IMG/VR virus record: IMGVR_UViG_3300048580_000358
Location: 1-35,496 of that record
Reading direction: 5' to 3' (one strand)
Length of the DNA: 35,496 bases
Source: a virus
Made by a program: the position numbers and the translations under genes. Below, piece after piece: positions 19,686-27,564 of this stretch. The notes beneath the pieces were generated by a model, which worked only from the letters and a program-made list of their open reading frames with translations, was not told the DNA's origin and did not search any database. Position 1 is the first letter of the stretch; each line of letters starts with the position of its first letter.

Positions 19686-22600
19686 TCAGCAGCCCTCCTG
19701 TTGAGCTTTGCGGCGGATCTCAGCCATCCGCTGTTCGTTGGCTTGGATCTGTTGGCGGGCGGCCTGGTCGGCCTTCTTGCTGCGGGGCTTGGGCCGGCCT
19801 CCTTGGGGTTGCTGATCCAGTCCCTCGATCGCCTTCCGCATTTTGTCCGCCAAGCCGATCATCGACCGACGCACCTGCGGGCTGACTTCATCAAGGCCGC
19901 CTGCTTCTGGACTGGCGTAATCGGTTCGGATGTTGCGCTCCAGGGCCTCAAGCTGCTGCTTGCCCATGGGGCCATCAAGGCTCCAGCCCATTTCTCTCAG
20001 CAGGGTTTCGTTCATGTTCTCCAGCTCGGCCCGCTGGGTGGGCGTGAAGCGGATCAGGGCCGTGGGCTCGGGCGGCGGGTCATCGGCCAGCTGCAGCGGC
20101 TCGGGGCGAATGGGGGCGGGGGCCAGCGCCGGGTCCTCCAGCTGATCCAGCTGATCCAGTCCCTCCCGCATCCGCTGCAGCCCTTCGCCCACCCTCCGGT
20201 ACAGCCGCGCATCCGACTGCGCGAGCTCCCTGGACTGCTGCTCGAACATGTCCGCGATGGATGGCCCGGTGTCGCGGGGCATCACCTCAGTGGGCATCAC
20301 CGGCTCGGGGTCATACCCATCCGTCATCCCCAGCGCCTTCTTCTCCTCGAAGGTCTTGAGCTCGTAGCCCATCGCATCCTTAGCGCCCTCCTCGGCGATG
20401 GCCCGCATCTGCGCATCGCGCTCGGCGAACTCAGCCGTCAGCCGGATCTCATCCGCCATGGCCTGCGCAGCAGGGGTGCCGGGCTCCACCTGGCCGCCGC
20501 GGGTCTCCAGATCGGCCCTGGCCAGATCAGGGGTGAGCGCCGGGCCATCGGGCAGCTCGGGGATCGGCGTCTCGGGTGGCCGCACCTCGGCTTCATCCAC
20601 AGCGCGGCGGATCACCTCGATCTGCGCGGCCTGGCGCTGCTCGGGGGTGAGCTCCACCACCTGGGGGGCAGCCTCTGCAGCCTCTGCAGCAGCGGCAGCC
20701 GGGCGTGCGGTGGGCAGGCCCTGCTCGTCCATGGCGCTCCGCACCGCTTCCGCCACCTGCCCGCGGATCCGGTCGGCGATCACCTTGGGCTTGGCACCCT
20801 CTGCAATCTGCCGGGCACCGTCGTTGAGCAGCTCGCCGACTGGGCCCGGGGCGTACTTGAGCCGGTCGAACATGCCGAGCACCTGGCCGGCGTCAGCAGC
20901 GATGGCGCGGCTGTTCTCCACGTTGATGACGTTGCCGCCCTGCTCCAGGCGGCCGGCGCCACGGGCGGCGGTGCCAAACACCCGCTTTTCCTTCAGCAGG
21001 TCGCCACGGATGGCGGTCACCAGATCGGCCTTCTGCCCCATCAGGGACATGGCCTCGGTGTTGCCGAACAGATCCACCTGGCTGCCCTCGACCACCGGGG
21101 CGCTGCGGACCTGCTGGACGATCTCGCTGAACTTGGCATCGCTCATGTCCTTGCCAGAGGACAGCGCCTTGTAGGCCCTCTGCATCTGCGTCTCGTCCAG
21201 CCCGCTGCCGCCGATCGCCGCGGCCTTGCCAACGGACAGCCGGCCATCCACAGCGGCCTGGAAGATGTTGTCGGGCAGCTGGGACAACGCCAGTCCACGG
21301 GCAGCGTGCCCATCGGTCATCGGCGCACCCATCCGCTGCAGCTGCTCGGGGCTGGTGATGCCGGTGTCGCGCATGAACTTGGCGGCATCGAACACCGTGC
21401 CGCGGCCCTCCTTGATGTTCGCCAGCGCCCCCAACGCCCGGGCCTCCTCAGCGGTGGCGGCCGGCAGCTCGCGGGTGGGCAGCGTGGGAATCCCGAGCTG
21501 ATTGGCTCGCGCCAGCCGGTTGTGGCCGTTCACCACATAGGTGGTGTTGTTGGCCGGGTCGGTCCACACATCTAGCGTTCCCTCGGCAACCGTGTCCCAA
21601 CGATCCACCCCGTCCAGGCTGTTGCCGCGCTGCTCGCCGACCTCGTTGACGCCTTGCTTGTACTGGAAGCGCAGCGGGTCGGCTTGGATCTCGCCCGTGA
21701 GGCGGAAGGACTGCTGCCAGTCGCGAACCAGCAGGGCCATGCCGGACCGCTCCCGGTACTTGGCCAGGCCCTCAATGATGTCCGCCTTGGTGAACTGCTC
21801 GAAGTCCCGGCCGGTGATGTCGCCAATCAGCTGCGACAGCTCAGGGTTGTTCTCCGGTGCCGCTACATCGCGCAGCGCATCGAAGTTCATCGCCTCCAGC
21901 GTCTGCTCGTAGGGCATCGGCTGGCCATCAGGGCCGATTCGCTCGGCCACGCTCTCGGCCGGTGCCATCACCCGGCCCTGCTCCAGCTCGGGCCGCACCG
22001 GCATGGCCTCCCTGGCCATGAGCAGCTCGTCAATGCGCGGCACCACCGGGCCGGGCTGGGCCAGCAGGGCCTGCAGATCGGTGTCGTCCAGGTCGCGGAC
22101 GAGGTTGAACACCACATCCGCCTCGGGCAGCTCGGGGTCGTAGATCAGCTCGAACGGGTCGATTTCGACGCCCTCCACCTCCAGCTCGCCGCCGGCAGCA
22201 GGCACCGCGGCCGGTTCGGCGTCGGCCTTGGGTGCCGGGGCTGCCTCAGTCGTGGGGGCGGCATCGGCCGCATCAGCCGGGGGGCGTGCTGGCGTTGCCG
22301 GTTGATCGCCCCGCAGGCCGCCGAACACCGTCTGCGGCTGGTCGGTTTCGCCGATGTCCTCGAAGAACTGGTTGATCCGCGCCTGCTGGCCGGTCGGATC
22401 CGGCTCAGTCGGCTTGAAGGCCGTCGCACCCGTGGCCGGATCGGTCTGGGTGACACCGGCCTGCTGCAGCTGCGTGCGGGCATCCGTGACCTGCGAGACC
22501 GTGCGCCGATCCTTCAGCCAGCGGCGGGTGTTCCTGAAGCCCCCGGCTGCTTCGCCCACGCCACCCAGCGCCAGGCCGGGGATGGCATTGGGGATCAGCG

Positions 22601-23438
22601 ACTTCACCGCCGAGTCGATCCAGTCGTCCTCGCCGACATTCACCGACAGGGGCAGCGGCCGGCCAACGGCCTCGCCCAGGTTGGCCAGGTTGCCGCCACG
22701 GTTGTCATCGAAGAAGGTGCTCAGCACCTCACCAGCCGCAAGCCGCAAGCCGCCGGTCACCACGGCGCCAGCGGCGCCAACACCGATGGCGGGGATGGCC
22801 TTGGCCGCCACGGCGGTGCCGACGATGCCAGCGCCAGTACCGCGGGCGACCGCATCCAGGCCCCGCTCAAACTGGTTCTGCTGCCCTGGCGGGGTGGCGC
22901 CCAGCACCCGGTAGCCGGCATCGCTGATGCGCTCCACCAGGCTGTTTGCCCCGGCGTTCTCCGGGTTGGCCGGCCGGCCGCGGACCTTCTGCGTGAGGGC
23001 GATGCCCAGCTTGGCGGCGTTCTCGGCCGCGCCCACGGTGAGGCCCGCCTGCAGGTTGCGGCCGGTCTTGCCCAGCACCGCTGGCAGGGCGTTCACCACA
23101 TTCACGCCAGGCAGCGCTCTGGTGACCGCCTGGCCAACACTGCGCAGGGGGCCCTGTTGTGCCCGCTGGTTGGTGACCTGCGTCTGGCGGCCCATGTAGC
23201 GCAGCTCGTTGCCGATCACCCCCAGCGGATCGCTGAAGATCGAGCGGTTGAGCTTGCCGCTGCTCTTGAGCTTCCCGAAGGACTTGGGCGACTGCCACCG
23301 CCAATCTGGCCCAGCCCACACCACCTGCCGGCCGCCCAGGATGGACTTGGCGCCGATCGGGCGGTTCTCGTCGGTGTACTTGGCCTGGGGCTGGTCGCGG
23401 ACGACAGGCTGTGCGGGGCCGGTGAGTTTCAGTGGCAT
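19686..23438 (-). CDS. Giant internal virion protein with ParB-like domain (1250 aa)
   Basis: The region about 585-770 (RGNSLDGVDRWDTVAEGTLD, YVVNGHNRLARANQLGIPTL, then EEARALGALANIKEGRGTVF) resembles the ParB/Spo0J N-terminal domain, whose hallmark is GH(N/R)RLxAxxxLG, followed by a helical part (GHAARGLALSQLPDNIFQAA) like its HTH. An Ala/Gly-rich, membrane-tropic stretch is near 205-245. Long Pro/Ala/Glu-rich linkers (about 385-430) and C-terminal coiled coils complete it. Position between the gp15- and gp16-like proteins suggests it is packed in the capsid and ejected. A role on host or phage DNA after entry (defence block or genome handling) is inference. Confidence 0.5.
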   Translation of the reverse strand: MPLKLTGPAQPVVRDQPQAKYTDENRPIGAKSILGGRQVVWAGPDWRWQSPKSFGKLKSSGKLNRSIFSDPLGVIGNELRYMGRQTQVTNQRAQQGPLRSVGQAVTRALPGVNVVNALPAVLGKTGRNLQAGLTVGAAENAAKLGIALTQKVRGRPANPENAGANSLVERISDAGYRVLGATPPGQQNQFERGLDAVARGTGAGIVGTAVAAKAIPAIGVGAAGAVVTGGLRLAAGEVLSTFFDDNRGGNLANLGEAVGRPLPLSVNVGEDDWIDSAVKSLIPNAIPGLALGGVGEAAGGFRNTRRWLKDRRTVSQVTDARTQLQQAGVTQTDPATGATAFKPTEPDPTGQQARINQFFEDIGETDQPQTVFGGLRGDQPATPARPPADAADAAPTTEAAPAPKADAEPAAVPAAGGELEVEGVEIDPFELIYDPELPEADVVFNLVRDLDDTDLQALLAQPGPVVPRIDELLMAREAMPVRPELEQGRVMAPAESVAERIGPDGQPMPYEQTLEAMNFDALRDVAAPENNPELSQLIGDITGRDFEQFTKADIIEGLAKYRERSGMALLVRDWQQSFRLTGEIQADPLRFQYKQGVNEVGEQRGNSLDGVDRWDTVAEGTLDVWTDPANNTTYVVNGHNRLARANQLGIPTLPTRELPAATAEEARALGALANIKEGRGTVFDAAKFMRDTGITSPEQLQRMGAPMTDGHAARGLALSQLPDNIFQAAVDGRLSVGKAAAIGGSGLDETQMQRAYKALSSGKDMSDAKFSEIVQQVRSAPVVEGSQVDLFGNTEAMSLMGQKADLVTAIRGDLLKEKRVFGTAARGAGRLEQGGNVINVENSRAIAADAGQVLGMFDRLKYAPGPVGELLNDGARQIAEGAKPKVIADRIRGQVAEAVRSAMDEQGLPTARPAAAAAEAAEAAPQVVELTPEQRQAAQIEVIRRAVDEAEVRPPETPIPELPDGPALTPDLARADLETRGGQVEPGTPAAQAMADEIRLTAEFAERDAQMRAIAEEGAKDAMGYELKTFEEKKALGMTDGYDPEPVMPTEVMPRDTGPSIADMFEQQSRELAQSDARLYRRVGEGLQRMREGLDQLDQLEDPALAPAPIRPEPLQLADDPPPEPTALIRFTPTQRAELENMNETLLREMGWSLDGPMGKQQLEALERNIRTDYASPEAGGLDEVSPQVRRSMIGLADKMRKAIEGLDQQPQGGRPKPRSKKADQAARQQIQANEQRMAEIRRKAQQEGC

Positions 23439-23441
23439 GGG

Positions 23442-26300
23442 TCAGAGCCTCCCCGCGTTGCGCATGAGGTCGATGGTTGCTTGTCTCAACTTCGCCTTGT
23501 CGGCGTACTGGAGGCCTATCCACTCCTGCTGCAGGCCGCGCATGGTGGCCTCGACATTCCCGCGAACAATCCGCCCGCGGGCCAGCGCGATGAACAGGCG
23601 ATCCTGGACAGCGGGGGTGAACCGCTCCGATGGCGATGCCAGCCCCCTGTCAACCAGGCCTTTCAGCGTGCTGCCGATGATCTGGTACTTGCCGACAGCG
23701 TGAAGGTGCTGGCTCCTTGGCACGCCAGGCGCGAGCTGCCGGCGCTGGATCTCGCCGATGGTCATGCCCGTAAGGCCGGGGTCGATGCCGCTGCCGTGGG
23801 CCGTGTGCCCCTGGTTGCTGCCGCCACGGTTGAAGGCCCCGTAGTTGCCGCCGTAGCTCTCATGCGAGCCGATCAGCTTGGTCAGCGGCGTGCCACCGCC
23901 ACCGCCCCCACCCCGCATCGCCACCTGCCCACCACCGCCAGCACCCACCGCCGACCGCAGCCGGGGCTGGGACTGCGATGCGACAGCTGGCTTGGTGCCC
24001 ATCACCATGTCGAGCATCCAGCCAGCCGCCCGCGCCACCGGGCTGTCCTGTGGCGATCTGGCAGCGGTCTGCGTGGGCTGCGCTGCGCTGCGGGTGGCCT
24101 GCGCCCGCCGGCCGTCGCGCTGCAGCCGGTCGCGTTCTTCTGGTGTCACTCGGATGCCTCCGGGGTAGTAGTCGATGTGCTTGTTGAGCAGGGCGCCTGG
24201 GGTGGTGCCGGCGTCCTTGGCGAACCGCTGCAGCGCTGCGCTGGGTTTGCCGCCCTCGTAGAGGATCCGGTTGGCCTCGGTGACGACCGACTGCGCATCC
24301 AGCACCGGCTCGGATCGCCAGCTGCGCACCCGGCTCTGCCGGTCGGGGATGTTGTCCAGCTGGCCGCTGGGGTACACCGGCTTGGTGGCGGGCCTGGTGC
24401 CAGGTGGCGGGCCCTGCTGCTGGGCGCTGCTCCCTGCTGCTGCTCCCTGCTGCTGCGGCTGGCTGCCGGCAACACCCGGCTGGCCATCGACACCAGGGAA
24501 CAGGTATTTGCGAGCGGCCTGGTCGCTGCGCCCGTATTCATCGACCGCCTGGGTGGCCACGGAAACCGTCTCCGCTGCCGTGAGCGGTGCTCCCTTCTTG
24601 CCCTCGGCCTCCGAGATCCGGTTGCGGACGTGCGCCTGATAGGCCGAATACTGCCGCTGCGCCGACTGCGCGGCGTTGGCATCGCCCAGGCCAGCCATCA
24701 CCTGCTCGATGTTGCCGCCGCGCAGCGCTGCTTCGGTGACCGTGCGGGGGTAGTTGGCGAGCAGGTTGGCCTTGATCTTGCGGTCGATCACCCCGTTGGC
24801 TTCGCGGCTGGTGGGCGATGCCTCGCGGTCGTTGTTGCGGCGGCTGATCGCGGCGAACTGCTGCCGCAGCGCAGGCTTCTGATCCTCCGGAGCCCCGGCC
24901 AGGGCCGCCTCGAACTCGCTGACGGCCTCGCTGGCGTTCCACTGAGTCCCCACCCGGCCGTCCATGTCCTGCAACAGGGCCGCCACCCCATCGGCGCTGC
25001 GGCCCAGGGCCGTCACCTTGTCGATGGTGGTGCTGACGCTCTGCTCGGCCTCCAGCTTCTGGCTCAGCGGCAGCGCCTGGAAGCGTGGGTCGTCCCGCAG
25101 CCTTTCGATCTCCTGCAGCCGGGTCGCGCCATCAGGCAGGTTGTAGGTCTTGTTGATCAGCTCGTCCTGGTACGCCTGGCCCAGCGACTCCTGCTCACGC
25201 TGCTGCCGCTTGTAGAACAGCTCCCCGTACTTGATCTGGGAATCGAGGGTGTCTTCGGTCATGTAGAAGGTCGCCGGCGCCCGGAACCCGTGCTTGTCCG
25301 GCGGGCCAATGGCGACCTGGCTCAGCAGCTCGACCAGCTCGGTGTTGCCGTTCGCATTCGCAATGGCCAGTGCGCCGCGGATGGCCTGGACTTTCATCGG
25401 GACCACTTCGCCGGCAATCCCCAGCTCATCGGCCATGCGGTCAAGCTCGATCGTCCATGCCGCAAGCAGAGCAGTCCGCCACCGGGGGCCCTGCTGAACC
25501 GTGATCCGCTCGCCGTTGAACTCGATGCCAGTGTCCAGGGCCTGCTTGTAGAACCCCAGCAGCTGCGCCTGGGCCGTGCGCCACACCGAGTCCTTGAGGT
25601 AGTCCTGGCGGTCCTTCCACTGCAGCTCCGTGATCTTGTCGCTGGCCTGGTTCAGCTCGGGCAGGAACTTCTGCGCGAACCCCGGGGAGCTCTCATCCAG
25701 CTGGTACTTCTGCACCAGGCCCTGGGTCACCTCGGCCTTGAGCTGCCCCAGCTTCGGGTCGCCGGGATTGAGTAGGTAGGCCCCTTCCATGCTCCGGTAG
25801 GCCGTGAGCATCGCGCCCGGGGCTTCGGCCGCGGCCAGCTCGGTCAACCGCCGCTGCCGCGCTGCTGCGCGGAACGGGTTGACCTGATCCATCATCAGGG
25901 CTGCGATCGGGTCCTGCACCGACAGCTTCCGGTTCTCGGCCGCGTACTCAGCGCCGGACTGGGCTACCTGCTCATCGAGCAGCGCCTTGGCCCGCATCGC
26001 CGCGTTGATCGCGTCAGCGTCGCCCAGCTGGTTCTGCTGCTTGAGGTACAGCGCCAGGCCGGTGCCCGCCAGCCGCGTCAGCTCCTGGTTGAACGGCGCC
26101 AGCGCTGCAGCAGTCCGGGCGAAGTTGTTGGCGCCGCCGATGCTGCCGCCGCTGCCTTGCTGGATCACATTGATCTGCGCCACCCGCGGGATCTCCAGCG
26201 GCCCAGCCGGTGCTGCCACCTGCCGCTGCGCAGGCTGGATGAAGGTGCTCAGCGGCTGCGCCTCGGGGCGGATCTGGTTCAGCGGTAGGTCTCTGCTCAT
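23442..26300 (-). CDS. Internal virion protein with C-terminal lysozyme-like domain (952 aa)
   Basis: It is in the gp15 position. About 600 residues are helical. A low-complexity stretch rich in Gln/Pro/Gly (including QPQQQGAAAGSSAQQQGPPP) and a glycine run (AMRGGGGGGGTPL) lead into a compact domain at about 803-940: LIGSHESYGGNYGAFNRGG, HAVGKYQIIGSTLKGLV, RFTPAVQDRLFIALARGR. This resembles phage lysozyme/transglycosylase folds, with Glu about 813 as likely catalytic acid. It probably opens peptidoglycan during DNA entry, the task of the N-terminus of gp16 in T7. The stop lies 3 bp before the next gene's start. Confidence 0.5.
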   Translation of the reverse strand: MSRDLPLNQIRPEAQPLSTFIQPAQRQVAAPAGPLEIPRVAQINVIQQGSGGSIGGANNFARTAAALAPFNQELTRLAGTGLALYLKQQNQLGDADAINAAMRAKALLDEQVAQSGAEYAAENRKLSVQDPIAALMMDQVNPFRAAARQRRLTELAAAEAPGAMLTAYRSMEGAYLLNPGDPKLGQLKAEVTQGLVQKYQLDESSPGFAQKFLPELNQASDKITELQWKDRQDYLKDSVWRTAQAQLLGFYKQALDTGIEFNGERITVQQGPRWRTALLAAWTIELDRMADELGIAGEVVPMKVQAIRGALAIANANGNTELVELLSQVAIGPPDKHGFRAPATFYMTEDTLDSQIKYGELFYKRQQREQESLGQAYQDELINKTYNLPDGATRLQEIERLRDDPRFQALPLSQKLEAEQSVSTTIDKVTALGRSADGVAALLQDMDGRVGTQWNASEAVSEFEAALAGAPEDQKPALRQQFAAISRRNNDREASPTSREANGVIDRKIKANLLANYPRTVTEAALRGGNIEQVMAGLGDANAAQSAQRQYSAYQAHVRNRISEAEGKKGAPLTAAETVSVATQAVDEYGRSDQAARKYLFPGVDGQPGVAGSQPQQQGAAAGSSAQQQGPPPGTRPATKPVYPSGQLDNIPDRQSRVRSWRSEPVLDAQSVVTEANRILYEGGKPSAALQRFAKDAGTTPGALLNKHIDYYPGGIRVTPEERDRLQRDGRRAQATRSAAQPTQTAARSPQDSPVARAAGWMLDMVMGTKPAVASQSQPRLRSAVGAGGGGQVAMRGGGGGGGTPLTKLIGSHESYGGNYGAFNRGGSNQGHTAHGSGIDPGLTGMTIGEIQRRQLAPGVPRSQHLHAVGKYQIIGSTLKGLVDRGLASPSERFTPAVQDRLFIALARGRIVRGNVEATMRGLQQEWIGLQYADKAKLRQATIDLMRNAGRL

Positions 26301-27115
26301 GCTCCTGCCGCGATGTTGGAGAGGGTGGAGTAGGCGCTGAGGCCGGTGCTCACGCCACCCATCAGGCCGGTCAGCCCGCCCAGCACGCCAGGGCCGCTAC
26401 TCGGCCGCGCACCGGTGAGCGTCGGCGCAGGCGGGGCCAGCAGCGTCGGCAGCGGCTGGAAGGGCCGCATCGGCTCCAGATACGGCTGCTGCTCGTAGAA
26501 CTGCTGGCTGTTGTACCGGCTCAGGAACTGCGTCACCTGCGCGGTCTGCGCCCGCGTGTACTGCCTGCTGCGCAGCCCCTCGTTGATCTGCTGGATCGTG
26601 GCGTAGTCGCCCTGCTGACGGGCGTAGTCGTTGATCAGCCGGTCGATGCTGCCGCCTTCCTGCCCACTGGCCGCCACCGATGCCCGCGCCTTGAGCGCTG
26701 CCACCTGGTACTGCTGGTAGGCCACGGCATCAGCCATTGAGGCCTCGGCGAACTGCTGGCTCAGCGCCTGCGACTGCAGGGCAAAGTCAGCGCCGGCCGC
26801 GGCCCGCGTCTGCCCCACCACTTCGGCCTGAGCGATCGCCTTGCTCAGCTCGAAGTTGCGCAGGCTGTTCACATAGGCCCGCTGCTGGTTGTAGGCCAGC
26901 GTCGATTGCCAGTATTGGTACTGCTGGTTTGCGTCGGTGTAGCGCTTGGTGAACGCCGCCTGCCACTGGGCGAACTGCTGATTGGCGCCCTGCAGCGCTC
27001 GCTGGTTGAGATAGTCCTGCTCGGCGGCGGCCTGCTCCTGCGAAGCGCCAAAGATCCCCAGGCCTGCGTTCAGGCCACCCATCGCCAGGGATAGACCCAT
27101 CAGGGGCGCAACCAT
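26297..27115 (-). CDS. Internal virion protein B (T7 gp14-like, 272 aa)
   Basis: A glycine-rich N-terminal hydrophobic helix (MVAPLMGLSLAMGGLNAGLG) is followed by long Gln/Ala-rich helices (GANQQFAQWQAAFTKRYTDA, QALSQQFAEASMADAVAYQQ) and a Pro-rich, then Gly/Ser-rich, C-terminus. This is the composition and size class of gp14 core/ejection proteins, and the order (gp12, gp13, gp14, then large core proteins) agrees. I use ATG 27115, which shares one base with the upstream stop; GTG 27118 would add one residue. Confidence 0.5.
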   Translation of the reverse strand: MVAPLMGLSLAMGGLNAGLGIFGASQEQAAAEQDYLNQRALQGANQQFAQWQAAFTKRYTDANQQYQYWQSTLAYNQQRAYVNSLRNFELSKAIAQAEVVGQTRAAAGADFALQSQALSQQFAEASMADAVAYQQYQVAALKARASVAASGQEGGSIDRLINDYARQQGDYATIQQINEGLRSRQYTRAQTAQVTQFLSRYNSQQFYEQQPYLEPMRPFQPLPTLLAPPAPTLTGARPSSGPGVLGGLTGLMGGVSTGLSAYSTLSNIAAGA

Positions 27116-27564
27116 CACGCCCTCCTCTCGAAGTAGGCGAACAGCTGCCCGCAGGGCCCGTGCGGCGCAGGCGTGCCGATCTCAAACCCCAGCGACCGCA
27201 GCCACCGCAGGGTGATCACATTGCTGGCCAGTGCCAGGTTCCACAGCGGGCCGGCGCCATCGGCGATCAGCTCATCCACCCAGAGCTTTGCACCCCTGGA
27301 GAACTGCCGGCGATGGGACGGTGTGGCCAGCAGGCCATCGGTGGCCAGCAGCCAGATCCTCCCCCTTGGCGCAATGCCACACAGGCCCACTGGCTCTCCG
27401 CTGTCGCCCTCTATGCAACGGCAATCAGGGCTGTTCTGCCAGCTGGTCATCACAGCTTCCGCCGGTTGCATCCCATTACTGCAGAACACCTCGAAGGCAT
27501 CCTGCTTGCGCAGGTGGCGGGCGATGTGCAGCACCCGCTCTCTTGTCGGCGACGCCCAGTTCAT
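27115..27564 (-). CDS. gp13-like internal protein with GNAT-type fold (149 aa)
   Basis: ATG 27564 overlaps the tail tubular B stop (ATGA), which fixes the start; longer in-frame codons upstream lie inside that gene. The sequence VLHIARHLRKQDAFEVFCSN, then EPVGLCGIAP, IWLLATDGLL and ASNVITLRWLRSLGFEI, follows the strand and helix pattern of GNAT acetyltransferase-like DUF2833 proteins such as T7 gp13. Catalytic activity is not assumed; in T7 this protein helps virion assembly. Confidence 0.5.
   Translation of the reverse strand: MNWASPTRERVLHIARHLRKQDAFEVFCSNGMQPAEAVMTSWQNSPDCRCIEGDSGEPVGLCGIAPRGRIWLLATDGLLATPSHRRQFSRGAKLWVDELIADGAGPLWNLALASNVITLRWLRSLGFEIGTPAPHGPCGQLFAYFERRA

Noticed and set aside
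21654-25775. A 1373-codon plus-strand open frame, and other long plus-strand frames at 16960-19704, 19701-21575 and 2893-4113
   Set aside because: They mirror the internal virion genes and the ArdC-like gene. Their products are low-complexity Gly/Leu/Val/His-rich sequence with no domain, as expected from the antisense of high-GC genes.
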